This document shows, piece after piece, positions 8,029 to 16,809 of a DNA stretch of 47,100 bases. This DNA is from a virus: the IMG/VR virus record IMGVR_UViG_3300035698_006217, positions 1-47,100 of that record; one strand, 5' to 3'. Under the pieces are notes generated by a model. The model was not told the DNA's origin. It did no database searches and was given only the letters and a program-made list of their open reading frames with translations. Numbering within the stretch: the stretch's first letter is position 1; the number at the start of each line of letters is the position of its first letter. The position numbers and the translations under genes were made by a program.

Positions 8029-8418
8029 TTATGAATTTTTTAGTGCGGTTGATGAAATATCTGGTACTCTGGGTAAAACCGTAGTTTTATATCCCTTACT
8101 CTTCAAGTTGGTATGAATATCACCATTAAGCAATTCTTCACCGATAAAGAATACATCAAATTCTAAAGAGTCGTGAATTTTATCTGGATACACCTCATCA
8201 TACGGTATTACTAAATCTACACAGTCTATGTGTCTTAAGACTGAGGATCGTTCATGCCAATTTAATTTAGGGGCTTCACCTTTCCATTTTTCACAAAAAG
8301 AATCAGAGGCAACGCCAACAATTAACAATCCGTCTTTTATATATTTTTTAGCATTAATTAATGTCAATATATGACCATAATGTAATATATCAAATCGACC
8401 TTGAATATATCCTATCAT
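8029..8418 (-). CDS. Glycerol-3-phosphate cytidylyltransferase-like protein
   Basis: 129 aa from the ATG at 8418, which overlaps the methyltransferase stop (ATGA). The HxGH nucleotide-binding motif is in GRFDILHYGHIL; LLIVGVASDSFC and FFIGEEL follow, and a C-terminal segment ending ISSTALKNS matches the family's ISTTxLK-type motif. It should form a CDP- or similar NDP-activated alcohol or sugar. It lies in a run of glycosyl and nucleotidyl transferases. Confidence 0.85.
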   Translation of the reverse strand: MIGYIQGRFDILHYGHILTLINAKKYIKDGLLIVGVASDSFCEKWKGEAPKLNWHERSSVLRHIDCVDLVIPYDEVYPDKIHDSLEFDVFFIGEELLNGDIHTNLKSKGYKTTVLPRVPDISSTALKNS

Positions 8419-9104
8419 GTGAAGACTCCAGTTTGATTCCATTTACGGCAGACCCCGACCATAAGGTTTGAGTCTGTATTATAATTCACAATATTCGCAT
8501 ATCTATCAAATGAATATCGTTCAACCATTGGGTAATATTCTTCTAACGTATAGTAGAACTCTTGCTCACTGAATTCATTTATATGTCCACCACGTTTAAC
8601 CGTAGACTCACGAGGTCTAAGTCTTGGGGAACTAAAGATGGATATGCCGCCTTCCTTTAACCGTTCCTGTGATACTTTTATAACAGTCCGAGCCACGTCC
8701 ATTGGCACATGTTCGAGAAATTCCATACAGACTAATGAATCAAACGATATTGAATTCATCACCTTTACGATATCATCCTGAATGAATGTTATATTAGGAT
8801 GCGCATAATTAGCTACTGCATAATCAATTGCCGATTTACACAAATCGACTCCAATGATTTCAAAATTATCTGTATATTTTGAGATTTGCTCTTCCAGATA
8901 AGATGTCCCAACACCAGAACCACACGGGGCATCTAAAATCGTGATACGAGTTCCGCTCATCAATTGAGGTTGAATTGCGTTAACGAATGCTAGAAAATAT
9001 CTATTATGATAATTTTTACGCTGATAGTCGTTGGTATCATCATATATAATATAATCAACTACGGACTCTTCTACTGTATGTTTTAAATTGTTTGTATTTG
9101 CCAT
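8415..9104 (-). CDS. SAM-dependent methyltransferase
   Basis: 229 aa class I fold: motif I LDAPCGSGVG, an acidic residue after strand 2 (IIGVDLCKSA), motif post-I FIQDDI and motif IV LVCMEFLEHV. The EFLEH variant is common among small-molecule or lipid/glycan methyltransferases. It is flanked by sugar-modifying genes, so methylation of a glycan or its precursor is the likeliest role. Confidence 0.85.
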   Translation of the reverse strand: MANTNNLKHTVEESVVDYIIYDDTNDYQRKNYHNRYFLAFVNAIQPQLMSGTRITILDAPCGSGVGTSYLEEQISKYTDNFEIIGVDLCKSAIDYAVANYAHPNITFIQDDIVKVMNSISFDSLVCMEFLEHVPMDVARTVIKVSQERLKEGGISIFSSPRLRPRESTVKRGGHINEFSEQEFYYTLEEYYPMVERYSFDRYANIVNYNTDSNLMVGVCRKWNQTGVFT

Positions 9105-9112
9105 ATTAATCC

Positions 9113-9724
9113 TTATTTCTTTTTCCTTTTACCATTTTTTAGGCTTCCACTTATACCACGAATTGGAGTCTCCCAATCGCCACCATAGTATTTTTCAAAG
9201 AATGGTTCGGGATCTGCAATGGTATTAAGTTCTTTTTCTAGAAGGGTTACAGTGTTGTTACTCTTGAAGTCATCTTCTGTCAACACACAAGTGTTACAAG
9301 TCAATGATGAATTAAAAAGGTATAAATCTATATAATCTCCATCCTTGGCTACACTGACAACATCTCTAGCATATCGTATAACAACATATCCATTTTCAAC
9401 CAATTTGTCAAGGGCAGTTACGAGCTTAGACTCTTCGGATATACGAACCGCTAAGTCCATGTCTCCATCAAATGGGATTAGATCACCACTTCTATACAAT
9501 CCTAGTAGTGTCCCGAATATGACTCTGTAATTAACATTACACTCTTCTAATAGTTCACAACATCGGATTAGATTACCTCTAGCGGTTTCTAGTTTCAACG
9601 GTTTGCTTTTATCGAAATTATTAAATGGTTTTGTTCGAGCTAATGGGTGATTTTTCTGTATATACGTTTTTAAGTTCATAACATCTTTAGTATTTTTTAT
9701 TTGTAGTTGTAAATAGGTATTCAT
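9113..9724 (-). CDS. LicD-like nucleotidyltransferase-fold protein
   Basis: 203 aa. The segment VIFGTLLGLYRSGDLIPFDGDMDLAV carries the GTLLG...R.G..IP.D.D.D signature of LicD/fukutin-type enzymes that transfer phosphocholine or similar groups to glycans. The C-terminal DWETPIRG also fits. The start at 9724 (GGAAAG upstream) overlaps the glycosyltransferase by 38 bp; a later ATG at 9679 is possible but has a weak Shine-Dalgarno sequence. Confidence 0.8.
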   Translation of the reverse strand: MNTYLQLQIKNTKDVMNLKTYIQKNHPLARTKPFNNFDKSKPLKLETARGNLIRCCELLEECNVNYRVIFGTLLGLYRSGDLIPFDGDMDLAVRISEESKLVTALDKLVENGYVVIRYARDVVSVAKDGDYIDLYLFNSSLTCNTCVLTEDDFKSNNTVTLLEKELNTIADPEPFFEKYYGGDWETPIRGISGSLKNGKRKKK

Positions 9725-10928
9725 ATATTAGCTTTCCAATATGTGCTTCTTTTTTTAAAAATGGCAAAAGACGTGTACTATAGTCAAAATCTTCTCCTGC
9801 TGATAAATTTGGATTAAATTTAACCTTAATAGCAATCGTTCGTTTTACAGGGTTTAAATGATTTGGCATCCTAACATAGACTCCGTCTATAGTTTCCCAT
9901 TTTTTATATTTAATAGAGTGTATAAATTTCTTTGGATTCACTCCATTAGTAATTATTGTCCCATCTAAGCCAATACAATCACAATCTCCAGTATGATTTA
10001 TTGCCTTTAAAATCAATGAGATATAATCATCGGATACTAGGTCATCATCATCTATAAAACATACATATTCTCCAGTTGATCGTTCTAATAGAATGTTTCG
10101 TTTTTTTCCAATATGCATTACTGCATCATCACATTCCACTAACACCTCAACATCATCAGATAATTGTGGCTTAAGTCGTTTCATCAACTTAGCCAATTTT
10201 CTCTCTCTACCGTTAATAGTGCATATTAATATTGATAATGATGGTCTATTTATGCATTCATTATTATATGCTAAACGTTCTTCTACTGACAATATTCTGC
10301 GTCTGTGGTATGTATCTTTATCTATGGAACTATTCCTACATATTAAATCATCTTGCAGATCAAATGCTCTCTTTCTAAGGGTCCAATGTCTATGATCAAA
10401 TATAAATTTGGGGTCCGATCTTGCAACCTTTAATATATTCAATTCCTTTAAAATATCAGATAATTCATTATCAGACCAAAGATGGTTATATGCTGGATGA
10501 TAAACTATTTTGTTTAAACGTTTTAGTGTATAATAATCCATTATTGGGATGGCTATTATAGAGGTCACGTCTGGTCGTTTAGTAGAGTCATAGACACATA
10601 ACCCCCCTGAGTAATTCGTATATTCCGATAAAATATATGTATCCCAATGCGTTGGAGGGAAGAAATCATCAGACATAACGATAATAATATCTGATCCGTT
10701 TAATCCACTTAGGCTTCTAGTTAATTGAGTTAATGGTTTTGTTAACCCAGACGTTTCGCCCGTAAATCTAATAACATCAAAATCATCTTTCAATAATGCA
10801 ATATGTTCTCGTTTATCAACTACTACTTTCGTTATTATTTGGTCTTTATTATCAGCTTTATCCATCCACTCTTTATGGCAAACTTTAAATATTTCTGGTC
10901 TAATGGTACTACATAGTAAATATATCAT
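9687..10928 (-). CDS. Two-part GT-A glycosyltransferase
   Basis: 413 aa from the ATG at 10928 (ATGA overlap with the upstream gene). The C-terminal half is a family 2-type GT: ILICTINGRERKLAKLM, then VECDDAVMHIGKKRNILL and the DxD-type CFIDDDDLVSDDY. The N-terminal half (IYLLCSTIRPE, DIIIVMSDDFFPPTHW) looks like a second, divergent GT-A domain. It should transfer one or two sugars from NDP donors. The acceptor is not indicated. Confidence 0.82.
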   Translation of the reverse strand: MIYLLCSTIRPEIFKVCHKEWMDKADNKDQIITKVVVDKREHIALLKDDFDVIRFTGETSGLTKPLTQLTRSLSGLNGSDIIIVMSDDFFPPTHWDTYILSEYTNYSGGLCVYDSTKRPDVTSIIAIPIMDYYTLKRLNKIVYHPAYNHLWSDNELSDILKELNILKVARSDPKFIFDHRHWTLRKRAFDLQDDLICRNSSIDKDTYHRRRILSVEERLAYNNECINRPSLSILICTINGRERKLAKLMKRLKPQLSDDVEVLVECDDAVMHIGKKRNILLERSTGEYVCFIDDDDLVSDDYISLILKAINHTGDCDCIGLDGTIITNGVNPKKFIHSIKYKKWETIDGVYVRMPNHLNPVKRTIAIKVKFNPNLSAGEDFDYSTRLLPFLKKEAHIGKLIYEYLFTTTNKKY

Positions 10929-11761
10929 ACAAGGATCTCCTGCCATTCATTTAATATCATAGAATTATTTACATATTTAGCTGGATATTCAATAGGAGAA
11001 TGAAAAGGTATTTTCAAAAATTCACATTCTGCTTTGATATAACACCAACTTTCAGTCTGGGAACAATGATAGACATCGGTTATCTGCCCATACACCTCAT
11101 TTTTATCTGCAACAAATCCATAGTATTTAACCTTGGGGTGTCCTTTAAATTGAACCATCATATTGGATACATATTCCTTATCAGTGACTAACCCAAATAT
11201 TCGGACTTCATCACATCCATCTTGTAATGCATTCTGTACTGCAAGATGCGTACACTTATTTCGATCTAATGATCCTATTACTCCACCAATTTTACCAGAA
11301 GGCTTATTGATTATTGGGTTGAGTTTCGGGTCTATCATATTTGGGATAACATGCATCTTGTCTGTTTGTGGTATTTTCACAACATCAAGGTGACTATCCA
11401 ATTGAGGTTGGCTCACAAAATGAAGATGATCGAATACATTGTTTCGCAATTGATCTGCATATGTCTTGAATGGGCATACTAGGAATTGTTCATGACAAGA
11501 TAATATGAAGTTATCATAATTCTTCAACCTATATGGGTAAGGGTATCGAAGGAAATGCCATACGAGATTATTTGCTTCCAATGACCCGAATGAATCCAGT
11601 AACTGTCCGTTGCATTTATCTAAATGCCATTCATGTGGACCAACGAGAACAGCGTTTAATCCATTATCGTTGAGTACGTTTGTCAGGTTGACATACGACT
11701 CTGTACTTCCACCGGGATTACTCCACCCAGTTACTATAACGATATCATAAAATTTTGACAT
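10925..11761 (-). CDS. GT-B-like glycosyltransferase
   Basis: 278 aa. GWSNPGGSTESYVNL is the N-terminal nucleotide-sugar fold signature, and a second Rossmann-like half follows (IGGVIGSLDRNKCTHLAVQNAL, then VYHCSQTESWCYIKAECEFLKIPF with the acidic donor-binding pattern). It is shorter than typical family 4 enzymes (about 350-400 aa) but both halves are recognisable. It is first in a run of coupled genes extending to 8029. Confidence 0.75.
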   Translation of the reverse strand: MSKFYDIVIVTGWSNPGGSTESYVNLTNVLNDNGLNAVLVGPHEWHLDKCNGQLLDSFGSLEANNLVWHFLRYPYPYRLKNYDNFILSCHEQFLVCPFKTYADQLRNNVFDHLHFVSQPQLDSHLDVVKIPQTDKMHVIPNMIDPKLNPIINKPSGKIGGVIGSLDRNKCTHLAVQNALQDGCDEVRIFGLVTDKEYVSNMMVQFKGHPKVKYYGFVADKNEVYGQITDVYHCSQTESWCYIKAECEFLKIPFHSPIEYPAKYVNNSMILNEWQEILV

Positions 11762-11768
11762 GACTAAC

Positions 11769-12305
11769 TTAACTTAACTTTACTTTTGCTCCACAGTGTG
11801 GACATTCGCATGTCTTGTTTGTATCAACAATTTCGGGGTTATACATAAGTTCTTTTTTGGTTAAAGTTCCAAATCGGACTGTCCCTGTTGTTGGATTTGC
11901 GGCATACAATGCAACGACATGTGCATCTTTAATAAATTCCAAACCTTCCAGTTTCTTTGAACCACATGAGAATGCCTTCTGGTGTGGAACATCATCAACC
12001 ACTTCGGCATATACGTCAACTGGTCCAAATGAAACCGTAACATTTATACCTTCGGATACTGCTTTATCATAGACAGAAAGCAACATATCAAGTACTTCCT
12101 CCGCATCACTGCCATCATCTTTCCAATTTTGGAGGGTCATTTGAGTGTACATAAGTGCACACGCACATGCATTACGGTATGGGTCTTCAACATCGCTCCC
12201 TAGTTTGCAGGTTATTAGCTCATCCAATTCTTCACAAATAGCTCTCCATGACGGACGTACTACATCTGTATATTCTTCGTTTATTTTTTCTAACCATTTA
12301 CTCAT
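11769..12305 (-). CDS. Hypothetical protein with C-terminal zinc ribbon
   Basis: 178 aa from MSKWLEKINEEY (ATG 12305). The helical N-terminus (DVVRPSWRAICEELDELI) and middle domain are unrecognised. The C-terminus CECPHCGAKVKLS has a single CxxC pair. An upstream in-frame ATG at 12332 lies inside the neighbouring pseudogene and is less likely. Confidence 0.6.
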   Translation of the reverse strand: MSKWLEKINEEYTDVVRPSWRAICEELDELITCKLGSDVEDPYRNACACALMYTQMTLQNWKDDGSDAEEVLDMLLSVYDKAVSEGINVTVSFGPVDVYAEVVDDVPHQKAFSCGSKKLEGLEFIKDAHVVALYAANPTTGTVRFGTLTKKELMYNPEIVDTNKTCECPHCGAKVKLS

Positions 12306-12309
12306 AATA

Positions 12310-12872
12310 TTACCGCTCCAAAATAAATCCAAAATACTTCAATTCACCCTGTTCCCGTGCAGTTACTGCTTCATCAAGAGTAGCGAATGTCCCGAGATTG
12401 TGTACTACTCGCTTACATGCGATTTTAGATGAATATACAATACCTTTTTTTGTTTCTATTACAGCTACTCCAGTTCGTCCGGACTTCCCAGTCTTTCGTT
12501 TTGAATTAAATATATTGGTTGATGTTGATACATTTCGTAAGTTAGATGATCGATTATCCAATCCACTTCCATTGATATGATCTATTGTACTCCATGTTGG
12601 ATGTAGTAGGCGATGTGCCCTAGTAGATTTGTTAAGAACTTTAACCTCTACATATATGTCATTTTTTCGACCAACGCTTACGTGATCTCTACGGGCAAAG
12701 AATCATCCAATGTTATTGTCTGCTAAAAAGTTGTTCCAGTCGTTCTTATCTATTTTCATCACGGTATTTGGTAGGTTTGGTGTTGATACATCAACCTCAA
12801 TCCAAACTCCATGATCTTTCAATATGGGATTCTTTTTTTATTTTCAACCTTTATGTTTCTTTTAGTTTTCAT
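12310..12872 (-). pseudogene. Decayed HNH-AP2 homing endonuclease
   Basis: Reading from the ATG at 12872 (AAGGAA upstream) the frame is MKTKRNIKVENKK. A 1-nt shift in an A7 run (about 12833-12839) continues as GVWIEVDVSTPNLPNTV up to an in-frame TGA in NNIG-stop-FFARRDH. The rest is intact: an HNH core (WSTIDHINGSGLDNRSSNLR) and an AP2-like DNA-binding tail (SGRTGVAVIET, then LGTFATLDEAVTAREQGEL, KYFGF). Two lesions in one gene indicate decay, though sequencing error at the homopolymer cannot be excluded. Confidence 0.75.
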
Positions 12873-12888
12873 AATTTCCTTATTTTCG

Positions 12889-13605
12889 TTATTTTATATT
12901 CTTATGGTTCCCTCTAGTATTAGAAGGAAGCTCCGAAGTATTTAGCTCCAAATAATACTTACCTGCCTTGTCGATTTTAACTTCACGTTTTAGTCTGGCA
13001 CCAAGATTAACTCCAAATACATCTTTCAGGTTCAATGCACTAAATCTTGCAAACCCACCATTAGGGCTAGTCTTTGTGAATGTGACGGGATAGGTTCCCA
13101 TCTTATCATATGATCGTGCGATGTATATTCGTTGCCTCTTACTATCAACATGGAGCTTTACATGCTTTGGGCTTTTCAATCTTCGATATACTTCTGCCGA
13201 TAATCTTAGATCATGACGTTGGGAACCCTGACTAGCCAAGAACATCTTGGTTTCTTTTTTGATAACCTTAAAGTCTTTAGGTTTTCTATTGCTTGGGTTT
13301 AATCTGAATATTATACCACCATGTGTGTCAGTCCCATATGCATATGCTTTACTAACTGAACCCAAATGCGGCATAAGTTCAACGCAGGAAAATAAGGTTT
13401 CTTTAGTTCGCCCTGTAATAATTCGACTCCCATTAACATCATTAACATCACATCCTTTGATTTTTATATAATTCCCATCGGTTGACTTATATAATTTGAT
13501 ATGCGAGTTCTTTTCAAAGCTTTCTGCAATTGCTCTGGTCATGAAATAAATCGTCCTATTAGTATTTCTAATATATCGGTTGTCATTCGTAATATACTTT
13601 ATCAT
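12889..13605 (-). CDS. Hypothetical protein, 238 aa
   Basis: Basic protein beginning MIKYITNDNRYIRNTNRTIYF, with several beta-strand-like stretches (HVKLHVDSKRQRIYIARSYD). Its start overlaps the stop of the compact HNH gene (ATGA). No domain is recognised. It lies between two homing-type nuclease genes and could be accessory to one of them, which is inference only. Confidence 0.55.
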   Translation of the reverse strand: MIKYITNDNRYIRNTNRTIYFMTRAIAESFEKNSHIKLYKSTDGNYIKIKGCDVNDVNGSRIITGRTKETLFSCVELMPHLGSVSKAYAYGTDTHGGIIFRLNPSNRKPKDFKVIKKETKMFLASQGSQRHDLRLSAEVYRRLKSPKHVKLHVDSKRQRIYIARSYDKMGTYPVTFTKTSPNGGFARFSALNLKDVFGVNLGARLKREVKIDKAGKYYLELNTSELPSNTRGNHKNIK

Positions 13606-13898
13606 TTTTTCGTCTTTCTGTTTGAATTTTGATCCACTGCGTGTTCTTCAGCGTGACAATTATTGCAAAGTAGCGTACATTTGTCAAGTTCATTTCGAAT
13701 AATCTTACGACTAAAAAACTTCATATTCTTCCATTCATACCGTTTCTGTGATGGATCTAGGTGATGGAACGTTAATGCTCCATAATATTTATCGTAACCA
13801 CAATGTATACATTCTCCACCCTTGTACTTGATCATGTCCTTTTTAAGGAGAACCAATTCTTTAGGTGTTCTATTTATTCTTCTAGGTTGGTCTTTCAT
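13602..13898 (-). CDS. Compact HNH endonuclease
   Basis: 98 aa. The HNH core runs from CIHCGYDKYYGALTFHHLDP (CxxC plus the HH motif) to CTLLCNNCHAEEHA (second CxxC and final H). It is a minimal zinc-bound homing or nicking nuclease. A basic N-terminus (RRINRTPKELVLLKKDMIKY) may bind DNA. It lies immediately downstream of the terminator of the Ro-like gene. Confidence 0.85.
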   Translation of the reverse strand: MKDQPRRINRTPKELVLLKKDMIKYKGGECIHCGYDKYYGALTFHHLDPSQKRYEWKNMKFFSRKIIRNELDKCTLLCNNCHAEEHAVDQNSNRKTKK

Positions 13899-13925
13899 CC
13901 TAATTACTTATGCAATTAATAGAAA

Positions 13926-13948
13926 AAACCTCCCTTTCGGGAGGCATC
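13926..13948 (-). terminator. Rho-independent terminator
   Basis: The minus strand reads GCCTCCC-GAAA-GGGAGG followed by TTTTTT, immediately after the stop of the 460-aa vWA gene. Confidence 0.9.
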
Positions 13949-13960
13949 ATGAACAGATTA

Positions 13961-15343
13961 TTAAGCCCAGTCGTATCGGGAATCCATTACGGTTTCCTTC
14001 ATGATGGACACGGGATCGAGTTTGTCACATGCGATCACAGACTTCATGATCGATGGTGAGAAGCCAGACACAAGACCAACACCCTTCTGGTCGAATGAAA
14101 CAGGAACCCCATTGCTTGCGTTGATGTTCCAGAAGATGATGTCAGGGACTTTATACCCTGCGGTTTCATACTTCCTTGTGATCATTGCCATTGCAGAATC
14201 GTTCTGATTCCTTGCGCAACTGTTAAACTGCATGTCCGAAAGGATAAGCAACTTGGTCGGCATGTGCTCAACAGGAACAGAATGCAATACGGCGGAATCC
14301 AAGATCAATCCGAACGCCTTGGAGATATCCGTGGACATTCCCCATGATGAACGAGCAATCGTGCGATGACGTTCCTTGAGCGTTCCAGACACCGACACCA
14401 ATTCAGGTGAGGATGAGAAGGTAATGAACTTATCCTTAAAGATAGATTCATTGCGTTCACTGATGTACAATCCCAACGAGATTGCAACATCCATACAGGT
14501 CACGCCCCCTACGCCGAAGTCTCCACCACCCGCACCACATCCCATCGATCCAGACACGTCAACCAACGGAATAACTCGTTCGGTTGATCCTTCCATGAAG
14601 TTCGGAAGGTTCTTCCACTGGGCGTTAGCAACGGTTTCATCACCGTGTACCAATGAGTGTATAACATCGTATGGGTACACTGCTCCTGCGTTAACAGTCA
14701 CTTCACCCTTTTCGAGTTGTTCCTTAAACTTGGTGTATGCTTCGGTTGCATTCTTACCAAATGCCTTCTGATAACGTGCAGACGCTACTGATGGGAGTTT
14801 CGCAAAGTCAATTCCGTCCCAATTACCTGCACACATGTCAGTTTCCACAACATTGGTCAAGGTAACAAGGGTCTTACGGTACTGCTTTGGGGACATTTCC
14901 AAGTAGGCACGAAGCTTCACAGCTACTGAACCTTTTCTTGGCATCCACTTTCCACATAGAGCATCCTTCTCAACCAACAGACCGTGCTGAATAACAGCGA
15001 AGGCATCCTTTTCGAGCTTGGTATCGACTAGGGACAACAAGTCATCCCAGCGACCCAATTCTGGCGTTTTAACGATCAATGCACGGCAAAGGTCTTCATT
15101 AGTGTTTGCCAAATGCATCATAATGTCCTTATAGAGTTTACGCTCACCAGATCCACCACGAACATCACGAACCCATTGGGTTATACGCATTGCACATTCG
15201 GTGTCCTCTGTAAGAGCCTTTTCGAAATCAGGAATTATGTTTTTACCACGAGATGCACCTATTTTAAAAAACAAGTCCACGTTGGCGTTCAAAGATGATA
15301 CGTTGGTTTTCATTCCGTTAGTTGTAGTTGTAGTATTTGTCAT
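13961..15343 (-). CDS. Ro60/DUF2828-like protein with C-terminal vWA domain
   Basis: 460 aa. The N-terminal helical region contains WVRDVRGGSGERKLYKDI and LGRWDDLL, resembling the HEAT-like ring domain of DUF2828/Ro (TROVE)-type proteins. The C-terminal vWA domain has the MIDAS motif LVDVSGSMG (about residue 265) and MSTD and LILSDMQF motifs. In cellular relatives the ring binds misfolded or Y-type RNA. Its position beside a giant tRNA array makes an RNA-handling role attractive but unproven. Codon use here (fewer rare codons) suggests high expression. It ends at a strong terminator. Confidence 0.75.
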   Translation of the reverse strand: MTNTTTTTNGMKTNVSSLNANVDLFFKIGASRGKNIIPDFEKALTEDTECAMRITQWVRDVRGGSGERKLYKDIMMHLANTNEDLCRALIVKTPELGRWDDLLSLVDTKLEKDAFAVIQHGLLVEKDALCGKWMPRKGSVAVKLRAYLEMSPKQYRKTLVTLTNVVETDMCAGNWDGIDFAKLPSVASARYQKAFGKNATEAYTKFKEQLEKGEVTVNAGAVYPYDVIHSLVHGDETVANAQWKNLPNFMEGSTERVIPLVDVSGSMGCGAGGGDFGVGGVTCMDVAISLGLYISERNESIFKDKFITFSSSPELVSVSGTLKERHRTIARSSWGMSTDISKAFGLILDSAVLHSVPVEHMPTKLLILSDMQFNSCARNQNDSAMAMITRKYETAGYKVPDIIFWNINASNGVPVSFDQKGVGLVSGFSPSIMKSVIACDKLDPVSIMKETVMDSRYDWA

Positions 15344-15344
15344 T

Positions 15345-15548
15345 TTATTTTCCCTCTTTCTTTTTTCGTTTTTTCTCTTCTCTAAGTCGTTTTTTATTTA
15401 TTAGTCGTGCTAAATTTTCTTCTTTAATTATTGTACGTTCATGATAGTACCCGAACTTATCTCGGTTATCAAGGTGTTTTTGTCTTTTATTAAAATAATA
15501 TGATAATTTCTGTTTTGCATCCTCAATATCGTCGTCAATTTTAGTCAT
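15345..15548 (-). CDS. Small highly basic protein, 67 aa
   Basis: From ATG 15548 (MTKIDDDIEDAKQKL) to a C-terminus of almost only Lys, Arg and Glu. An alternative GTG at 15572 lies inside a hairpin. It is probably nucleic-acid binding by composition alone. It ends 2 bp before the Ro-like gene's ATG, so the two are likely co-transcribed. Confidence 0.5.
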   Translation of the reverse strand: MTKIDDDIEDAKQKLSYYFNKRQKHLDNRDKFGYYHERTIIKEENLARLINKKRLREEKKRKKKEGK

Positions 15549-15561
15549 ATATTTTTGTGCA

Positions 15562-15592
15562 AGGAAACCCACCGATCTTTAGTCGGTGGGAG
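15562..15592 (-). repeat. IS200/IS605-end-like hairpin, copy 2
   Basis: Minus strand CCCACCGA-CTAAAGA-TCGGTGGG then TTTCC: a perfect 8-bp stem with the same CTAAAGA loop as copies 1 and 3. Confidence 0.6.
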
Positions 15593-15739
15593 GAATTGCA
15601 CACCTCCATTTTTTAATTGTTTAAATTTATCGGCAGGCTATTATCAACTAGCCAATAGTTGGAAATTTAATTTAATTTCCTTCAAACCCACTGATCTTTA
15701 GTCGGCGGGTAGTTGATATCAAATTATCAAAGTCAAATA
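15593..15739. other. Intergenic region with two related hairpins
   Basis: Between copies 2 and 3 of the CTAAAG hairpin lies an AT-rich stretch containing CAACTATTGGCTAGTTG, a further small hairpin. No gene was found. Confidence 0.4.
15683..15714 (-). repeat. IS200/IS605-end-like hairpin, copy 3
   Basis: Minus strand TACCCGCCGA-CTAAAGA-TCAGTGGGTTTG. One stem pair is exchanged relative to copy 2 but pairing is kept (G-U and C-G). It directly follows the stop of the 15740-16123 gene, so it could also terminate transcription. Confidence 0.55.
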
Positions 15740-16123
15740 TTATTTATGGTTATCTATTTCATGTCGCTTTAACGAAGATTTGGTCGCATCGAGAACATAA
15801 CATCGTATTAGGTATTCTGATCTATCCATTTCATTGTTATTGTATTTATCCATTAGTATTTCTATTTCAGAATCGAAGAATGAATCTGCATATTTCTTCA
15901 TCCTATCCCCTGTGATCTGCTTTGCCAACATATCGGGAGTCATTCCCTTCTGCTTTCCCATATTCAATTTTCCAGAGATATGAAGCTCCCTCATATCTTG
16001 GACGGTGTTCTTCATCATTAGTTCATCAATCGCGCAATGATATTCAGACATTGCATCGGATACTATAGCCTCCAACTCTGGGCACTCTTCAATCATTTTG
16101 TCTATTTCATCTGCGGCATCCAT
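15740..16123 (-). CDS. Hypothetical helical protein, 127 aa
   Basis: Acidic, helical (MDAADEIDKMIEECPELEAI), no recognised domain. Its ATG overlaps the stop of the upstream 80-aa gene (TAATG) and has AGGAG upstream. Confidence 0.6.
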   Translation of the reverse strand: MDAADEIDKMIEECPELEAIVSDAMSEYHCAIDELMMKNTVQDMRELHISGKLNMGKQKGMTPDMLAKQITGDRMKKYADSFFDSEIEILMDKYNNNEMDRSEYLIRCYVLDATKSSLKRHEIDNHK

Positions 16124-16365
16124 TATATTTCTCCTATTAACAGCATTACTATTTCGTTTTCTACCATTTCCCTATTCACTTCTATATTACCCAATCCATC
16201 GACAATGTCAACATTAAATATCATGTCATAATCAGGGCCCCTTGATATGTAATCAATTGACACCAGATTTAAATCCATAACACACCACATGATCGTCTCA
16301 GCCAAACGAGCGGCACTTGTTTGACCATTTATGGTTGAATATGGAACATGAATTGTATAGATCAT
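16123..16365 (-). CDS. Hypothetical protein, 80 aa
   Basis: Starts MIYTIHVPYSTINGQTSAARLAE and ends EIVMLLIGEI. No family is recognised. It is coupled by ATGA to the upstream gene and by TAATG to the downstream gene. Confidence 0.55.
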   Translation of the reverse strand: MIYTIHVPYSTINGQTSAARLAETIMWCVMDLNLVSIDYISRGPDYDMIFNVDIVDGLGNIEVNREMVENEIVMLLIGEI

Positions 16366-16721
16366 ATCGAATTCATTATTAGTTGCTCTTTTACAATTTT
16401 ATAATTATCATCATATGACCACTTCAAGTCAGTATCACATTCTATTGTATATTTAATATGATCATTGTATAGGTCTTCTTCCTCAATTGCAGTTATTTTT
16501 CCAGTTATACGACTAGCAATAAATCCCACTTTATCGATGAATCCTTGGCTGTCAAATTTACCACTTGCCATCATGTCATTGATTGTTGGGATTTTACTTG
16601 CATTTTTAATTTCACCCTCATTCGCACAGATGTTTATCATTCTATTAAGAACGCATCGTGAGTAGTCAACCGTTCCATATGTTAACATTGGGTAGTAATC
16701 TAATTTTGTTGTATTTATCAT
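16362..16721 (-). CDS. Hypothetical protein, about 119 aa
   Basis: The frame is open from 16769, but MINTTKLDYYPMLTYGTVDY (ATG 16721) is the more natural N-terminus. Neither start has a clear Shine-Dalgarno sequence. The middle contains IASRITGKITAIEEEDLY. No known domain. Confidence 0.5.
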   Translation of the reverse strand: MINTTKLDYYPMLTYGTVDYSRCVLNRMINICANEGEIKNASKIPTINDMMASGKFDSQGFIDKVGFIASRITGKITAIEEEDLYNDHIKYTIECDTDLKWSYDDNYKIVKEQLIMNSI

Positions 16722-16770
16722 TAATAGAGGATACCAAACGATGGGGTGAATGTCAAACTGAAAATGCAAA

Positions 16771-16800
16771 AAAAAAGGAACCCGAAGGTTCCTTTGTCTT
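16771..16800 (-). terminator. Rho-independent terminator ending the tRNA array
   Basis: Minus strand GGAACC-TTCG-GGTTCC followed by nine T residues, just downstream of the last tRNA gene of the array. Confidence 0.92.
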
Positions 16801-16809
16801 GTTTAAAAT

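Noticed and set aside
14376-14771. 131-aa plus-strand open frame inside the Ro-like vWA gene
   Set aside because: Antisense to a clearly conserved domain, with shadow-type composition.
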